NCBI GenBank assembly: GCA_029216955.1
Contig: JANAVB010016199.1
Coordinates: forward strand, 13,606,489 to 13,670,488
DNA from: Iris pallida
Lineage: Eukaryota > Streptophyta > Magnoliopsida > Asparagales > Iridaceae
Reading direction: 5' to 3'
DNA: 64,000 bases
Positions 32,154 to 43,092 of this stretch are shown in pieces. The translations under genes were made by a program, and so were the position numbers. Numbering within the stretch: the stretch's first letter is position 1; every line of letters starts with the position of its first letter. The notes beneath the pieces are model-generated. The model made no database searches. It worked only from the letters and a program-made list of their open reading frames with translations, and was not told the origin of the DNA.

Positions 32154-33607
32154 TAGCCAGTATGCAAGTTCAGTCTACTATAGTCGAGAGGATCCGTATG
32201 GCGCAGTCGGCAGATTCCAAGCTTCAGCGACTCAGAGCAGAGTGTGAGGCGGGAAGAAGACCAGAGTTATGTATTCATGGGGATGGTACACTTCGACATG
32301 GTAAGCATCTTTGTGTACCCAGTGGAGATATCAGACAGGAGATCATGTTAGAAGCGCACAGTTCGCAGTATTCCATCCATCCTGGCAGTACGAAGATGTA
32401 CCGTGATATCCGTCAGCACTTCTGGTGGAATGGCATGAAGCGAAAGATAGCTCGATTTGTCTCTCGGTGTTTGGTTTGCCAACAGGTTAAGACCGAACAT
32501 CAGAGACCGGCTGGACTTCTTCAGCCCTTACCGATTCCAGAATGGAAGTGGGAGCATGTGACCATAGATTTTGTGACTGGACTACCTAGATCCCCAGCTG
32601 GTAGAGATGCTATCTAGGTTATAGTTGACAGGCTCACGAAGGTGGCTCACTTTCTTCCATTTAGAGTTGGTCAGTCGACGGCTCAGTTAGCAGAGATGTA
32701 TCTCAGACAGATTGTCAGATTGCACGGTGTGCTAGTCAGTATCACCTCAGACCAAGATTCAAGATTTACGTCGCACTTTTGGCGTAGCTTGCAAGAGAGT
32801 TTGGGAACTCACCTCCAGTTCAGTTCAGCATATCACCCGCAGACAGATGGACAGTCGGAGCGCACGATCCAGACTCTTGAAGACATGTTGCGGTCTTGCA
32901 CACTTGACTTCGGTGGTTCATGGGAAGATCATTTGCACCTGGTGGAATTCTCATACAACAATAGTTTTCAGGCCAGTATCCAGATGGCACCGTTCGAGGT
33001 ACTATATGGCAGGAAGTGCAGATCCCCGTTAGCCTGGGATGATATTGGAGAGAGACAGATGCTCGGTCCAGAAATGATTGCTCAGACCGTTGAAGTAGTC
33101 AGGCGAGTCCGAGATCACCTTCGAGTTGCCCAAGATCGCCAGCGCCATTGGGCCGATTCTCATCGACGTCCTCTCGAGTTCTCAGTCGGCGATCATGTAT
33201 TCCTGAGGATTTTGTCTAACCGTGGCGTCATTCGTTTCGGCGTACGGGGCAAGCTTAGTCCTAGGTATATAGGACCGTTTGACATTCTGGAGCGAGTAGG
33301 AGATGTATCCTATCGTCTCGCTCTTCCGCCGTCGCTAAGCGAGGTGCATGACGTGTTCCATATATCCCAATTATGACGGTACATCCCGGACCCGAGCCAC
33401 ATCCTGGATCATTCGGAATTGGTTGTTGGTACCAACCTTTCGTATGAGGAGAGGCCCGTGTCTATATTGGACCGGAGAGAGAAGATCCTCAAGAACAAGA
33501 CTATCAAGTTAGTCCGAGTTGCTTGGGGTCATCACTCTTTGGGAGAGTCAACGTGGGAGCGTGAGGATGACATCCGATCGCGGTATCCCGACTTGTTTGA
33601 CTCGTGA
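32150..33607 (+). pseudogene. pol: Integrase and chromodomain of element B
   Basis: The H2C2 zinc domain is near 32360-32480 (SIHPGSTKMY, CLVCQQVK). The catalytic core has [17 protein letters not shown] and DGQSERTIQ. The GPF/Y-like segment is [12 protein letters not shown], followed by HDVFHISQL and a chromodomain tail (VSILDRREKILKN, VAWGHHSLGESTWERE). In-frame TAG 32615-32617 and TGA 33374-33376 interrupt it. The chromodomain places B in the chromoviruses, most likely Tekay/Del, where it steers integration toward heterochromatin. Confidence 0.88.
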
Positions 33608-33773
33608 GGTATAATGTCTTTCTTATGCCTCTTGCCTTCGATTCCTTGCTTGCATGATTGATTGCTTGATTGATTGTCTAGTATAGCTTGCCTGTGAATA
33701 GTGTAGCTTGTTCTTGTCCCTCTAGTCTTTTAATTAAATTCCGAGGACGGAATTCTTTTAAGGTGGATAGAGT

Positions 33774-36490
33774 TATAATGCCTGTTGTTCGTATTACGTA
33801 TTTGGAATACGTATACGTATTTTATCTTGTATTTGCATATCTCCTTGGTTTGACTCTCGGCTTGGTTTAACTCTCGGTTTGGGTTGGCTTGGTTCGGCCG
33901 GCCCAATGCTTGGTTCATCATGGGTCAAGGGTGGAACACCTTAGCCTATGCTTCTCCTTCGTTTCCACCACAACCCCCCTCTTTATTATCCCCACCAACC
34001 TTCTCTCTCCTCCATAATTCTCATTTACTTCTCCTTCCCCCTACCATTACTCTTCTCCACCAACCAAGAACACCATAGGCAAGTGCAACTTGCTTCCACA
34101 AGAGAACTCCTTTTGATGGTTTCATTAGCTTCTTCTCATGATTCTAAACCACATTAGAACTTGTCATTTTCCATTTTGAGGCTTTAATTTTTATAGATCT
34201 AGAGTTTTACTATTTTCGGATTTTTGGTGTTTTGATCTATCAAACTTGCTTGTTTTCAAGTTTTGATGGTTCCATGTTGTATAGCATTTCATTCTACCCA
34301 ATTTTGACCTTTGGAAGGTTGGATTCGGACTTGTTTTGACCAAGATTTGGACGATTGAAGCTTAGATTCAACTTTAGAGTTCTTGCTGTTCTTGCCATTT
34401 GGAGAAGACAGTGAACAGTGAGCTAGCTTTTTAGCTTACGCCACTGAGCTGTACGCTGCTCTTTAGCGAGCGTACGCTAGCCTTCGTACGCTGCTCTTTA
34501 GTGAGCGTACGCTACCTTGAGTACGCTGCTCATTAGCGAGCGTACGCTAGCCTTGAGTACGCTGCTCTTTAGCGAGCGTACGCTAGCCTTCGTACGCTGC
34601 TCTTTAGTGAGCGCACGCTACCTTGAGTACGCTGCTCTTTAGCGAGCGTACGCTAGCCTTGGTACGCTAGCTTAAGCGAGCAAGGCGTACGCTGGCCCCT
34701 TTCGTACGCTAGCTTGAGCGTACGCTGACCTGTAGCTTGAGCGTGCCCTTGTGTACGCTGACCCTTGCGTACGCTTCCCATTGGAAGTGTATGGATCCTT
34801 TGGTACGCAGACCTGAGCGTACGCTAGCCTGAGCATAGCCTGGCTTGAGCGTAGCCTGATTACCCTTGATCTTCTATAGCCCTGTATATTGATATTTTAT
34901 TAGATATTTAACGTCCATTTTATATCCTTACGCCTTTTGTCCTGAGTTTGATAATCATGAATTTACTTGATATGTTTGTAATTGATAATTTGAGCATGAC
35001 GTGATAGTGACCCGTAGTGGTGCACTCCTGACATAATGACCTGACATGACCTGATAGTGGCCCGTCGTAGCGCACTCCTGACTAGTACACTTGCCATGAT
35101 AACCTGACATGATTATCTCGAATAGCTGTTGCGACGACTACCTGACCTGACATGACCTGTATAATTAATCCTGGACACCGTGGGCGATTGTGCTTGTACA
35201 AATATTCCAGTCCTGTCTTGCATCATGTCTAGGATGGGACTCCTGAGTACCACGGTCAGGAGTACCTACTAAAATAGACTAAGGTTAACAACTAGATTAA
35301 TATATTAGTCATGAAGAGATTTCCCAGCTACAGGCAATCCCGTTACCTGGGCGCGCTTGGGATCTGTAGCCTGCCGTCGAGTAGTGCACATTTCCAGTAC
35401 ACTGTCATGTGTTGCACCCTTCAACTGCTTAAGGGTATATGCGTTTCCTGGACGATGTACCTACCTAAATTCAATCCTAATCTCTCGACCTGGGTGACCT
35501 GGATGGTCTGTAGGGCTTGTGGCTGTGGAATAATCTCACTGCATCTTGCTAGTAATTAGGCCTGTGATAACCCTAGTTAGTTAAAGTATCAAGCCGTAAT
35601 TCTTGTTTGGCCGTAAAATGATTGGATGGAGTCTAACCAGTCTACTCTTGCCTGACCTTGTTCCAGATCACTGCATGACTTGAATGCCTGTATTTATTTT
35701 ACTGATAAATGGTGAGAAACCAAGCTCCATTCAGAAGAAGGGTTACAACCCCGGTCCTTGTTTGGTTTACGGTTGTAACCTGGCTATCTGAATATTTCCA
35801 TGGTTATCTCGTCGTATATCATCCTGATATATTTCCTTTTATTCCAGTCCTTATTTTTATTTATATTTATATTCCTGTGCTGATTGCTGGTTTTAGTTCT
35901 TAAGTGAAGCCTCCTTTGTAGCACTTGCTCTTTCTGGGGTCTGACCCAGCTGGTTTTGTGTGGCCAGATTTCGGAGCAACTCCAGAGGATCTACCGACCT
36001 TCCAGCCAGATGGTGAACACTAGAAGGAATCCTGGCAATGAGTGGGTTATTTTTGGCTCTCCCACTCTATTGTAAAAATATTCTTTTAAGGCGTTTAGCC
36101 GACGAGCACCTGTTTAGCTCGATTGCACTTTACTTACTGTCTGCCTACGGGCTGTAACATGATTAACAGATACTGGGGTTGATCATGTATGACTAAACTC
36201 TTGCTAGTCCTAACATTTTGTAACGACTAGCTTCATGATCAGCTGAATATGTAATATTTGGGACGCCTTATTATTGTATATTTAATGATCATACATCTTG
36301 TAACATCTATTTACTTGTTTGTGATTGAGACAATAGGTTTGTTCTTGACCTTAAGAGACTGCTGGCTTGTAGATAAACCCTCATGTATCCCAGACAGCCG
36401 TGACCGTATAGCGAGATGGAATCCATTTCAATATACGTAGCTGGCTATGTCTGCCCCCGCTCTCCAGTATTCTGGTTCTGGGGCGTGACA
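33774..36490 (+). mobile_element. 3' LTR of element B
   Basis: 2717 bp. It starts TATAATGCC (5' copy TGTAATGCC, a G-to-A change at the terminal dinucleotide) after the polypurine tract AAGGTGGATAGAG at 33760-33772, and ends GGGCGTGACA before ACTAC. It contains the palindromic tandem repeat at 34440-34665. Confidence 0.9.
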
Positions 36491-36495
36491 ACTAC

Positions 36496-37217
36496 TGAAG
36501 CCTCGCATGTGCCTCAAAAGCCGTGCGCCCAGACTGGTTCGTGACTCCTAAAGGTTCCATGCCAAAGTCTCCTCATGCGCCCAATCCTAGGCGCATCCTA
36601 TCAGATCACTCCCCACCAAATCCGAGATCTTCGAGCCATGGACCTATGACATGTGTCCTTTGACTCGATTCAGCCCATAAAGGGGTGTTAATCACCCAAA
36701 ATATCAGCAACTGAAAGATCCTCTCCATCGCTACGTGTCAGCTCGGCCGCAGCCCATAAATGCAACAGGAAGGGTTCAACTCCTCAATCAAAGCGCATCG
36801 CCCATGCGTCTCCATCAGCAATCACCACGTGGCATCCCCACGTACAGGTACATCCTATATATGTGCACATGATCAGTCAGCCTGCAAAACTATAAATAGA
36901 GGGATCATTTCCTTCTTACACACATAGACAAGAATACACAGAGACAGACCTACGAGCACCCCTACAGAGAGGTAGATACAGACACTCAACGTCTTCTTCC
37001 TCTCCGTAAGCTCTAGTACCCAGAGCAACTCAGACCTTCAGAGAATCGAGAACCGTCATCAGATCGTCAACGGAGTCAACGCATTACCACTCACTCCATC
37101 GGCACAAGGGACCCAGATAAACAAAAGTGTACTCCTAGGACTACATCTAAGTCCTACATTGTAACACTGTTCTGTTTGTAATTGAAATTTGCAATCAAAA
37201 GATTTTAATGGCAAACA
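36496..37217 (+). mobile_element. LTR of Z/Y, right part
   Basis: Continues the LTR cut at 8988 by B. TATAAATAG at about 36892, an AC-rich transcript leader, and ATGGCAAA at 37208-37215, the same bases that mark the LTR end in A (10789-10796) and W (54522-54529). No primer binding site follows; pol coding sequence begins at once. Confidence 0.6.
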
Positions 37218-39147
37218 GACCCCATATGATATGATCTTCGTCCCTCAGAAGGCAGTAAAAGGTCAAGCATTAGTCGATTTTCTAGCAGCTCATCCGGTGC
37301 CGGAGTCGTCCAAACTCTACGACGAAATTCCCTACGAAGTTGTGGAGTCTAATACTGCAACTGAAGAGATCCCTATTTGGTGAATGTTCTTTGATGGCGC
37401 ATCAAGAACAGGGCCCAAAGGGAACATCGTGGCTGGAGTAGGCATTGTGCTTGTGTCACCAGATCATCTGGTCATACACCGTGCATATTCTCTCGTGGAA
37501 CCATGCACCAACAATGTAGCCGAATATAATGCCCTAATAATCGGCCTACAACTGGCAAAGCAACTAGGAGTTGAATATCTAGAGGCTTACGACGATTCTA
37601 AGCCAATAGTTAGTCAGGTCCGAAGGGATTACGAAGTTCGCTACGAAGATCTCATCCCCTACCACCGAGCAACAATCGAGCTTGCGTCTACTTTCACTGG
37701 ATTCTTCATCGAGCACGTGACTCGACTACAGAATATAGAAGCAGATGCTCTAGCCGATCTTGCTGCTTCCTTGACCTTTCCCACCAATACTCAGCAGTCG
37801 ATCATAGTGTCTGGTCGAGAATTATTTTGTGTGAAAGATGCCTTGCATATTCATTACAGTTACGTAGCAGAAACAAACATCGACGCTAAAGACTGGAGAT
37901 TTTCCTTCATAGACTACGCTGTCTATGGAATCCTCCCCGAGGACCCGAAGGAAGCAGTATCCATCTAAAGGCGATCCTTCAGATTCTACTATGACACAAC
38001 TACCAAGATGCTCTACCGATGCTCTTATAATGAGCTACTGTTACGATGGTTATCAGACACAGAAGCCAAGCATGCACTCCGGGAGGCTCATGATGGAGTT
38101 TGTGGTGCACATCAACCAGGCCCAAATTACAAGATCGCCTCAAACGAATGGGTTATTACTGTCCCACAAAGATAGCGGATGCTGTCAAATATGTAAAGAA
38201 GTGTAGAGCTTGCCAGTTCCACGCTGATTTCATTCACCAACCTTCAGAGTTTCTATACCTGACGACAGCATCTTGGCCATTTGAAGCCTAGGGCATGGAC
38301 GTGATAGGACCAATCAACCCGCCATCCTCTAAAGGACATCGGTTCATCCTAGCTATAACCGATTACTTCTCCAAATAGGCGGAAGCTATACCGCTCACTA
38401 AAGTGAAGACATCAAACGTGATCAGTTTTATCAAACATCACGTCATTTATCGCTTCGGCCTACCTCGCAGGATCATCCATGATAATGGTCCACGGTTCGC
38501 AAGCCATACGTTCTATCGGTTCTGCAATAAGAATCGAATCCAGAACATAGCCTCTATTGCCTACAATCCGGCAGCTAACGGGCTAGCAGAAGCCTTCAAC
38601 AAAACCATTATAAAACTTCTTAAGAAATTCGTGTCTTCAAACAAGCGCGATTGGAACGAGAAGCTCAGTTAATGTCTATGGGCATATTGCACAACGGTCC
38701 GGACTCCAACAGGCAGTACGCCATTCTCTCGGGTTTATGGGAGTGAAGCAGTTCTTTCCCTAGAAATCTAGATTCCTTCCCTTCGGGTAGCCTTAGCCAG
38801 CGAGCTGACTACTGAAGATAGCTACCGTCTGCGACTCCAAGAGCTCGAAGCGCTAGATGAAAAATGCCTATTAGCTTAACAGCGTATTGAGCTATACCAA
38901 GCACGCCTTTCCAGAGCTTTCAACAAAATGTGAAGGAAAGGATCTTCTAAGTCGGCGATCTGGACCTAGCAGTAAGAAGACCGATGGTTATGACACACAA
39001 ATAAAAGGGAAATTCCAGCCTAAATGGGAAGGTCCCTTCGTCATAGAATCGATGTATTCTAACGGTGCGTACCGGCTGACCAAGCCTGACGGTGACTTGC
39101 TCATGATGCCTATCAACGACAAGTTCCTGAAGGGATACTATGTGTAA
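37217..39147 (+). pseudogene. Truncated Tat pol of element Y: archaeal RNase H and integrase
   Basis: Coding similarity starts at the end of classical RNase H (MIFVPQKAVKGQAL) directly after the LTR. Archaeal-type RNase H follows (FFDGASRTGPKG, NVAEYNAL, NIEADAL). YDDSKP replaces YGDSQL, keeping the Asp. Then come the integrase zinc region, a core with IHDNGP and NGLAEAFNK, and the C-terminal domain ending GYYV. It is broken by stops (37381, 37966, near 38289, 38377 and 38670, and more) and by frameshifts near 38125 and 38930. Gag, protease and RT are absent. It is more decayed than A. Confidence 0.85.
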
Positions 39148-39230
39148 CCTCTTTTACATAATGTTCACATACGTTCAGTCATGTAAATGTACAGTACGAT
39201 GTTTATATGATTCAAAAAAAAAATATCTAA

Positions 39231-39873
39231 CTATTATTCGTATTTCAAGAGTCTTGAATACGCCCAGGATAATAGGTCCTCTAAATATTTCTCCAGTGGA
39301 ATCATTTCTGTTTTTTGACTCCGTCCAAACATGGTTTGACGAAAACAAATCACGTCCCTATTACCTCTGAATTGTTTTTCGATAATTATTTTTCCAGCGG
39401 AATGATCAGATGTTTTGCCACGTCCACATAACCTCTGAGGAAAGCATTCATCAAAGATAGTCATGTCCACACTAGCTCTGAACTATCCACTCCTCCCTAA
39501 TGCTATATATCTTTCCACGTCCATATTACCTCTGGTCAGATATAGAACATCCTCTGCTATTATGTCCATATTACCTCTACTAGCAGCTTCATTTCAACTT
39601 ATTAACTATATTCGAATCATTCGAATATAAAACGGATAATAGGTCCACATCAAAAATTCTCCAACGGAATACCCACCAGAAATATCCTCGCTACGTCCAC
39701 ATTACCTCTAGCATCGATATTTCATAAAACCACTCCTGATTATCATGTGCCACGTCTATATTACCTCTTATACCGGTAATCTTCCGACTCGATAGTTATA
39801 CCCAATCCGGGATAAAAGACATGGTGTCAAGATCATAAAACCTATCATATCCATATTACCTCTGTTGGGTTTT
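39231..39873 (+). repeat. Hairpin arrays of both types (element Y)
   Basis: Conserved-loop units: CGAAAACAA 39340 with TTGTTTTTCG 39372; GATAGT 39456 with ACTATC 39482; TATATCT 39506 with AGATATA 39538; CTGCTA 39554 with TAGCAG 39581; AATATC...GCTA 39681-39693 with TAGC...GATATT 39709-39721; GATTATC 39738 with GGTAATC 39775; AAAACC 39837 with GGTTTT 39868. The loops all contain a form of CGTCCATATTACCTCT. Second-type units: 39231-39275, with inner CGTATTTCAAGA/TCTTGAATACG, and 39600-39640, with inner TATATTCGAA/TTCGAATATA (perfect 10 bp). Both end in GGATAATAGGTCC. Confidence 0.82.
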
Positions 39874-40045
39874 CGTTTCAAATCAACTACCCGCACCACC
39901 AGCGTACAGAAGGGCGATGGGTTCAAGCAAACAAAAAGTAGGGAGCTCCCCCAGCGGGATACCCTTTACACAAATATTGTATTATTGGCTCTCTAATATA
40001 AGCACCACAGATATCACAAGCAAATAGTGGAGCGAATGTATTCTG

Positions 40046-40051
40046 TTTATT
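40046..40051 (-). terminator. AATAAA signal of Y antisense gene
   Basis: Minus-strand AATAAA about 125 bases past the antisense stop at 40177. Confidence 0.55.
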
Positions 40052-40176
40052 CAAAATCAGTTACATTCACAGGACTATATCTCATGAGCAAAATAAAAAG
40101 TTCTTCATCTCTTTTGTTCAGGCAAAAAGTAGGAGATTACATTTGATGCCCAAAAGAAGGAAAAATCTGCTACTCG

Positions 40177-41103
40177 TCAGCAACACATAGCTTGATCAGC
40201 CTGGCAGCACCACGTTTCTGTCGAAAAGTGGTCTTGTGGCCCACGAAGGAGGTCATGTTTTACTGGTGAGCAAGCAAACAAGGCTGTTGAAACTTCAAGA
40301 AGCCACACGGAGGAGAAAAAATATAGCATGCTAAAATATCTACAAATGATGTCCTCCTCTCCCCCATATGGTGGACGTCGTACGCCCACTTCTTCAAGGG
40401 ACCATACCTTCAAAATAACATCCCTTGTGTTGTTCTTACCAACTTGAAGGACCGTGAAAGCAAAACTTTCACGATAATGCCCGACTACCGTCCGAATCTT
40501 CGATGTATAAAAGTTCATCCTACCATCTGAGGAAAATCCTTCCACAACATGAAGAGTCCCGAGCTCTCTGATGTGGGTGTCAAATGTCGCATCTTCACCA
40601 TACCCAGAATCGTCGATACCAGTCCTGGAGAAATTTGCCAGCCAGATCCCTACAGAATATGAAAAGGGGGCAGAAAGACAGTCAGACTTGGAAAAATTGC
40701 AGAAAAAGCTAAGTTTTGAAGGATATTTAAGCGCCCAAAAGGATATGTGCCCAATACAAAGATTTGTGGGTGCATAACACATGGACAGTTAAACGGGCGC
40801 ATAACGTGCCACAGCTTAAAGGGCGCATAACATGGCAACACATGGACACATAGCACACTACAATATTGGCGCATGACTTCTGTAGGCGCATAGTAATGCT
40901 CACAGAAGTATGTTGCCCTAGGCGCAAGCGCCCAGGCAGAAGAGAAGTTCGAGCGTCGCAAATCAACGCTCGAGACTTCATTTTTGAAGCACGTCCTCAC
41001 CAAAACTCGGGTCTTGGACTGCTGAAGACTCTGCCGTAGGAGAAGAGCTACTCGACGCAGCTCCCTTGCCCTTCACGGATCTCTTAGCGGCCTTGGAAGA
41101 CAT
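40177..41103 (-). CDS. Antisense two-exon gene of element Y, unrecognised protein
   Basis: Exon 1 is 41103-41001 (MSSKAAKRSVKGKG, basic, then Ser-rich). Intron 1 is 41000-40650 (GTGAGG...TTCTGTAG, phase 1), filled with GGGCGCATAAC/ATGCGCCC motifs. Exon 2 is 40649-40177. The total is 192 codons including the stop, with no internal stop. Promoter distance, basic exon 1, phase-1 donor and repeat-filled intron match the antisense genes of A and Z. The second exon (GIWLANFSRTGIDDSG..., ending Cys-rich) shows no mobile-domain block. Either the mobile-domain exons were lost and replaced, or this is a different gene caught behind the same 5' module. Function unknown. Confidence 0.5.
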
Positions 41104-41184
41104 GATTCTCAAAGGAAAAAGATGAAAAGTTTTCTGAAATTTTTAAAGAGAAAAGGAATAATGAACTTTCTCTCTTCTCCAGGG

Positions 41185-41195
41185 TCTATTTATAG
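41185..41195 (-). promoter_or_regulatory. TATA box of Y antisense gene
   Basis: Minus-strand CTATAAATAGA, 83-92 bases before the ATG at 41103. Copies of ATGCGCCCA flank it on the upstream side (41212-41460). Confidence 0.65.
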
Positions 41196-41535
41196 GCACG
41201 GGCCACTTCCTATGCGCCCACATACTCTATGCACCCACTATAGTGTATGCGCCCACTACAGCTTATGTGCCCACGTGACCAGCTCTCTGCATACTATACG
41301 ACTGTCTCTTGCAGACGTGGACGACGTATAAAGGATGGACCATTTCAAATTCTGTTCCGATGAATCTGTCAGTTCGAATTTTGAAGAAAATCTCAATAGT
41401 CGTATCTCCCTGATAGGATGGCTAAAATACTATGCGCCCAGGGGAAGAGCCATGCTATGTGCCCATTGCCTCGCGAGAAGATGATCCATGCTTCTTTCAA
41501 AGTATTTCGAACTTTCTCAAGTATCGAAAACTTTG

Positions 41536-41545
41536 AAGGGGGTCC
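41536..41545 (+). other. Polypurine tract of element Y
   Basis: GAAGGGGGTCC-type tract next to LTR start TGTAGAAGCAT, matching A and Z. Confidence 0.75.
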
Positions 41546-42160
41546 TGTAGAAGCATAAAATTTTTTCAGCAAACATAGCTCCATGCGCCCAAGTCAAAGC
41601 AGCTCCATGCGCCCAGTCAGTACGACTCCATGCGCCCACTAAATGAAGCTCTATGCGCCCAGTCCAAGTATAACTCCATGCGCCCAAGACTAGCTTCCCC
41701 GAAAGGAGGGCGCATAGCCTGAGACATAGCTATGCGCCCAAGCCTGACTCAGTCAAAGCCACGATCAAAACGTGCACCGAAGAGCATGGCAACGTCAGTC
41801 TCCACGAGCAGTCATGCACCGAAGCATGCAGCAACGTCAACACTACGACCAACCCACGATCTTGCAGCCTGTATTTGCCTACACCTATGCGCCCAAAGCA
41901 GGACCATGCGCCCACGTAAGAACCAGCATGTCACTTTATGTGGGCGCATAACATCATTCTAGCCCAAGAACGACTATAAAAGGGGGGCTTTTTTCCTCTT
42001 CAACAGACAGAACGGAGAACATTTTCAAGAGCCAAATTGCTGCACTTCTTGCCAGTGAGCCGAGAGTTAGCAATTTTCTTAGGTTTTCTCCCACTTTTGT
42101 AATCGGAGTGTCAACGGAGTAAAGGAGCAACTGTCGCTCGATCTACATCGTCCTATTCTC
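41546..42160 (+). mobile_element. Truncated 3' LTR of element Y
   Basis: Starts TGTAGAAGCATAAAA. It has about ten ATGCGCCCA motifs (41582-41950) and a TATA box (CTATAAAAGG) near 41974. It stops at 42160, where the LTR of D begins. By comparison with W, roughly the last 80-100 bases are missing. Confidence 0.75.
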
Positions 42161-43010
42161 CAGAGTACAATATAAACATGTGAATGGCATAGGAGATTCT
42201 GATGAGACACTACGGAGGTGATCAGATGAGATACTACTTGGATATTATTCACATGTCTACTTCTACTCCCCCGTACCCCCAATCAATACACAAGGATCCA
42301 ACCAGGTTATGTTATGATCCATGCAATGGCCCACAAGGGGTGATACATGGTAGGCCCAAAAATGGGTAATTTTAGGAATGCCCATAAATGGGTGATTCAA
42401 GGAAGACTCTGTGATCATGAGAGTACATGTCACAAGTGATCAATGAACCATGAAGCATAGTAATACACAATGTAAGTAAAATGGACAGAATATGTAGTAT
42501 CCGATGCTCCCTGAGGGGATAACATCTCAAGAAGGGATCCATATAGTACTAATCCGTGTGACCAACGTGACAGTATCAAGTAAAGTAATTTAAAGCAGGA
42601 GAATAATTCTAACAGGATATAAAATGATTAGAGAATGTACTCGCCTGTATCCTGAGAATCTGAAGAATATCTACTATCCAAGGAGTGGTGTCTGTCTCCT
42701 ATAGAATAGTACAAGTCACCATAAGTCTAAAATGATATAACAGACTGCTACAATGCATCTACATAAAGTTTGGGGTCAAACTGGACTAAAGTCAACTCTT
42801 GCTCAAGTCTAGTCAACTAGACTAGTCAAACTAGGTCAACTTGGTCAAGTCCTAGCCCAAACAATTCTAACAAGTCTTACTAGGCCTAACCAAGCCTAGG
42901 CTAGCACTCACACAATCACAAGACCATGTGAACCACAACAATGCATAATATAAAATAGATAATATATATAAATACATACCTTCATACATACATGTATATC
43001 CACATTACAT

Positions 43011-43092
<82 letters not shown>

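Larger units (their letters stand above)
8989..36490 (+). mobile_element. Element B: Ty3/gypsy chromovirus, Tekay/Del-like, carrying nested A
   Basis: Flanked by the 5-base duplication ACTAC (8984-8988 and 36491-36495). It starts TGTAATGCC and ends GTGACA. The 5' LTR is 8989-9488 plus 27114-29333 (2720 bp), split by element A. The internal region is 29334-33773, with gag, RT, RNase H, integrase and a C-terminal chromodomain. The 3' LTR is 33774-36490 (2717 bp). The first 500 bp of the two LTRs differ at roughly ten sites by eye, which suggests a fairly recent insertion. Protease is missing and pol has several stops, so this copy is not autonomous. Confidence 0.9.
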
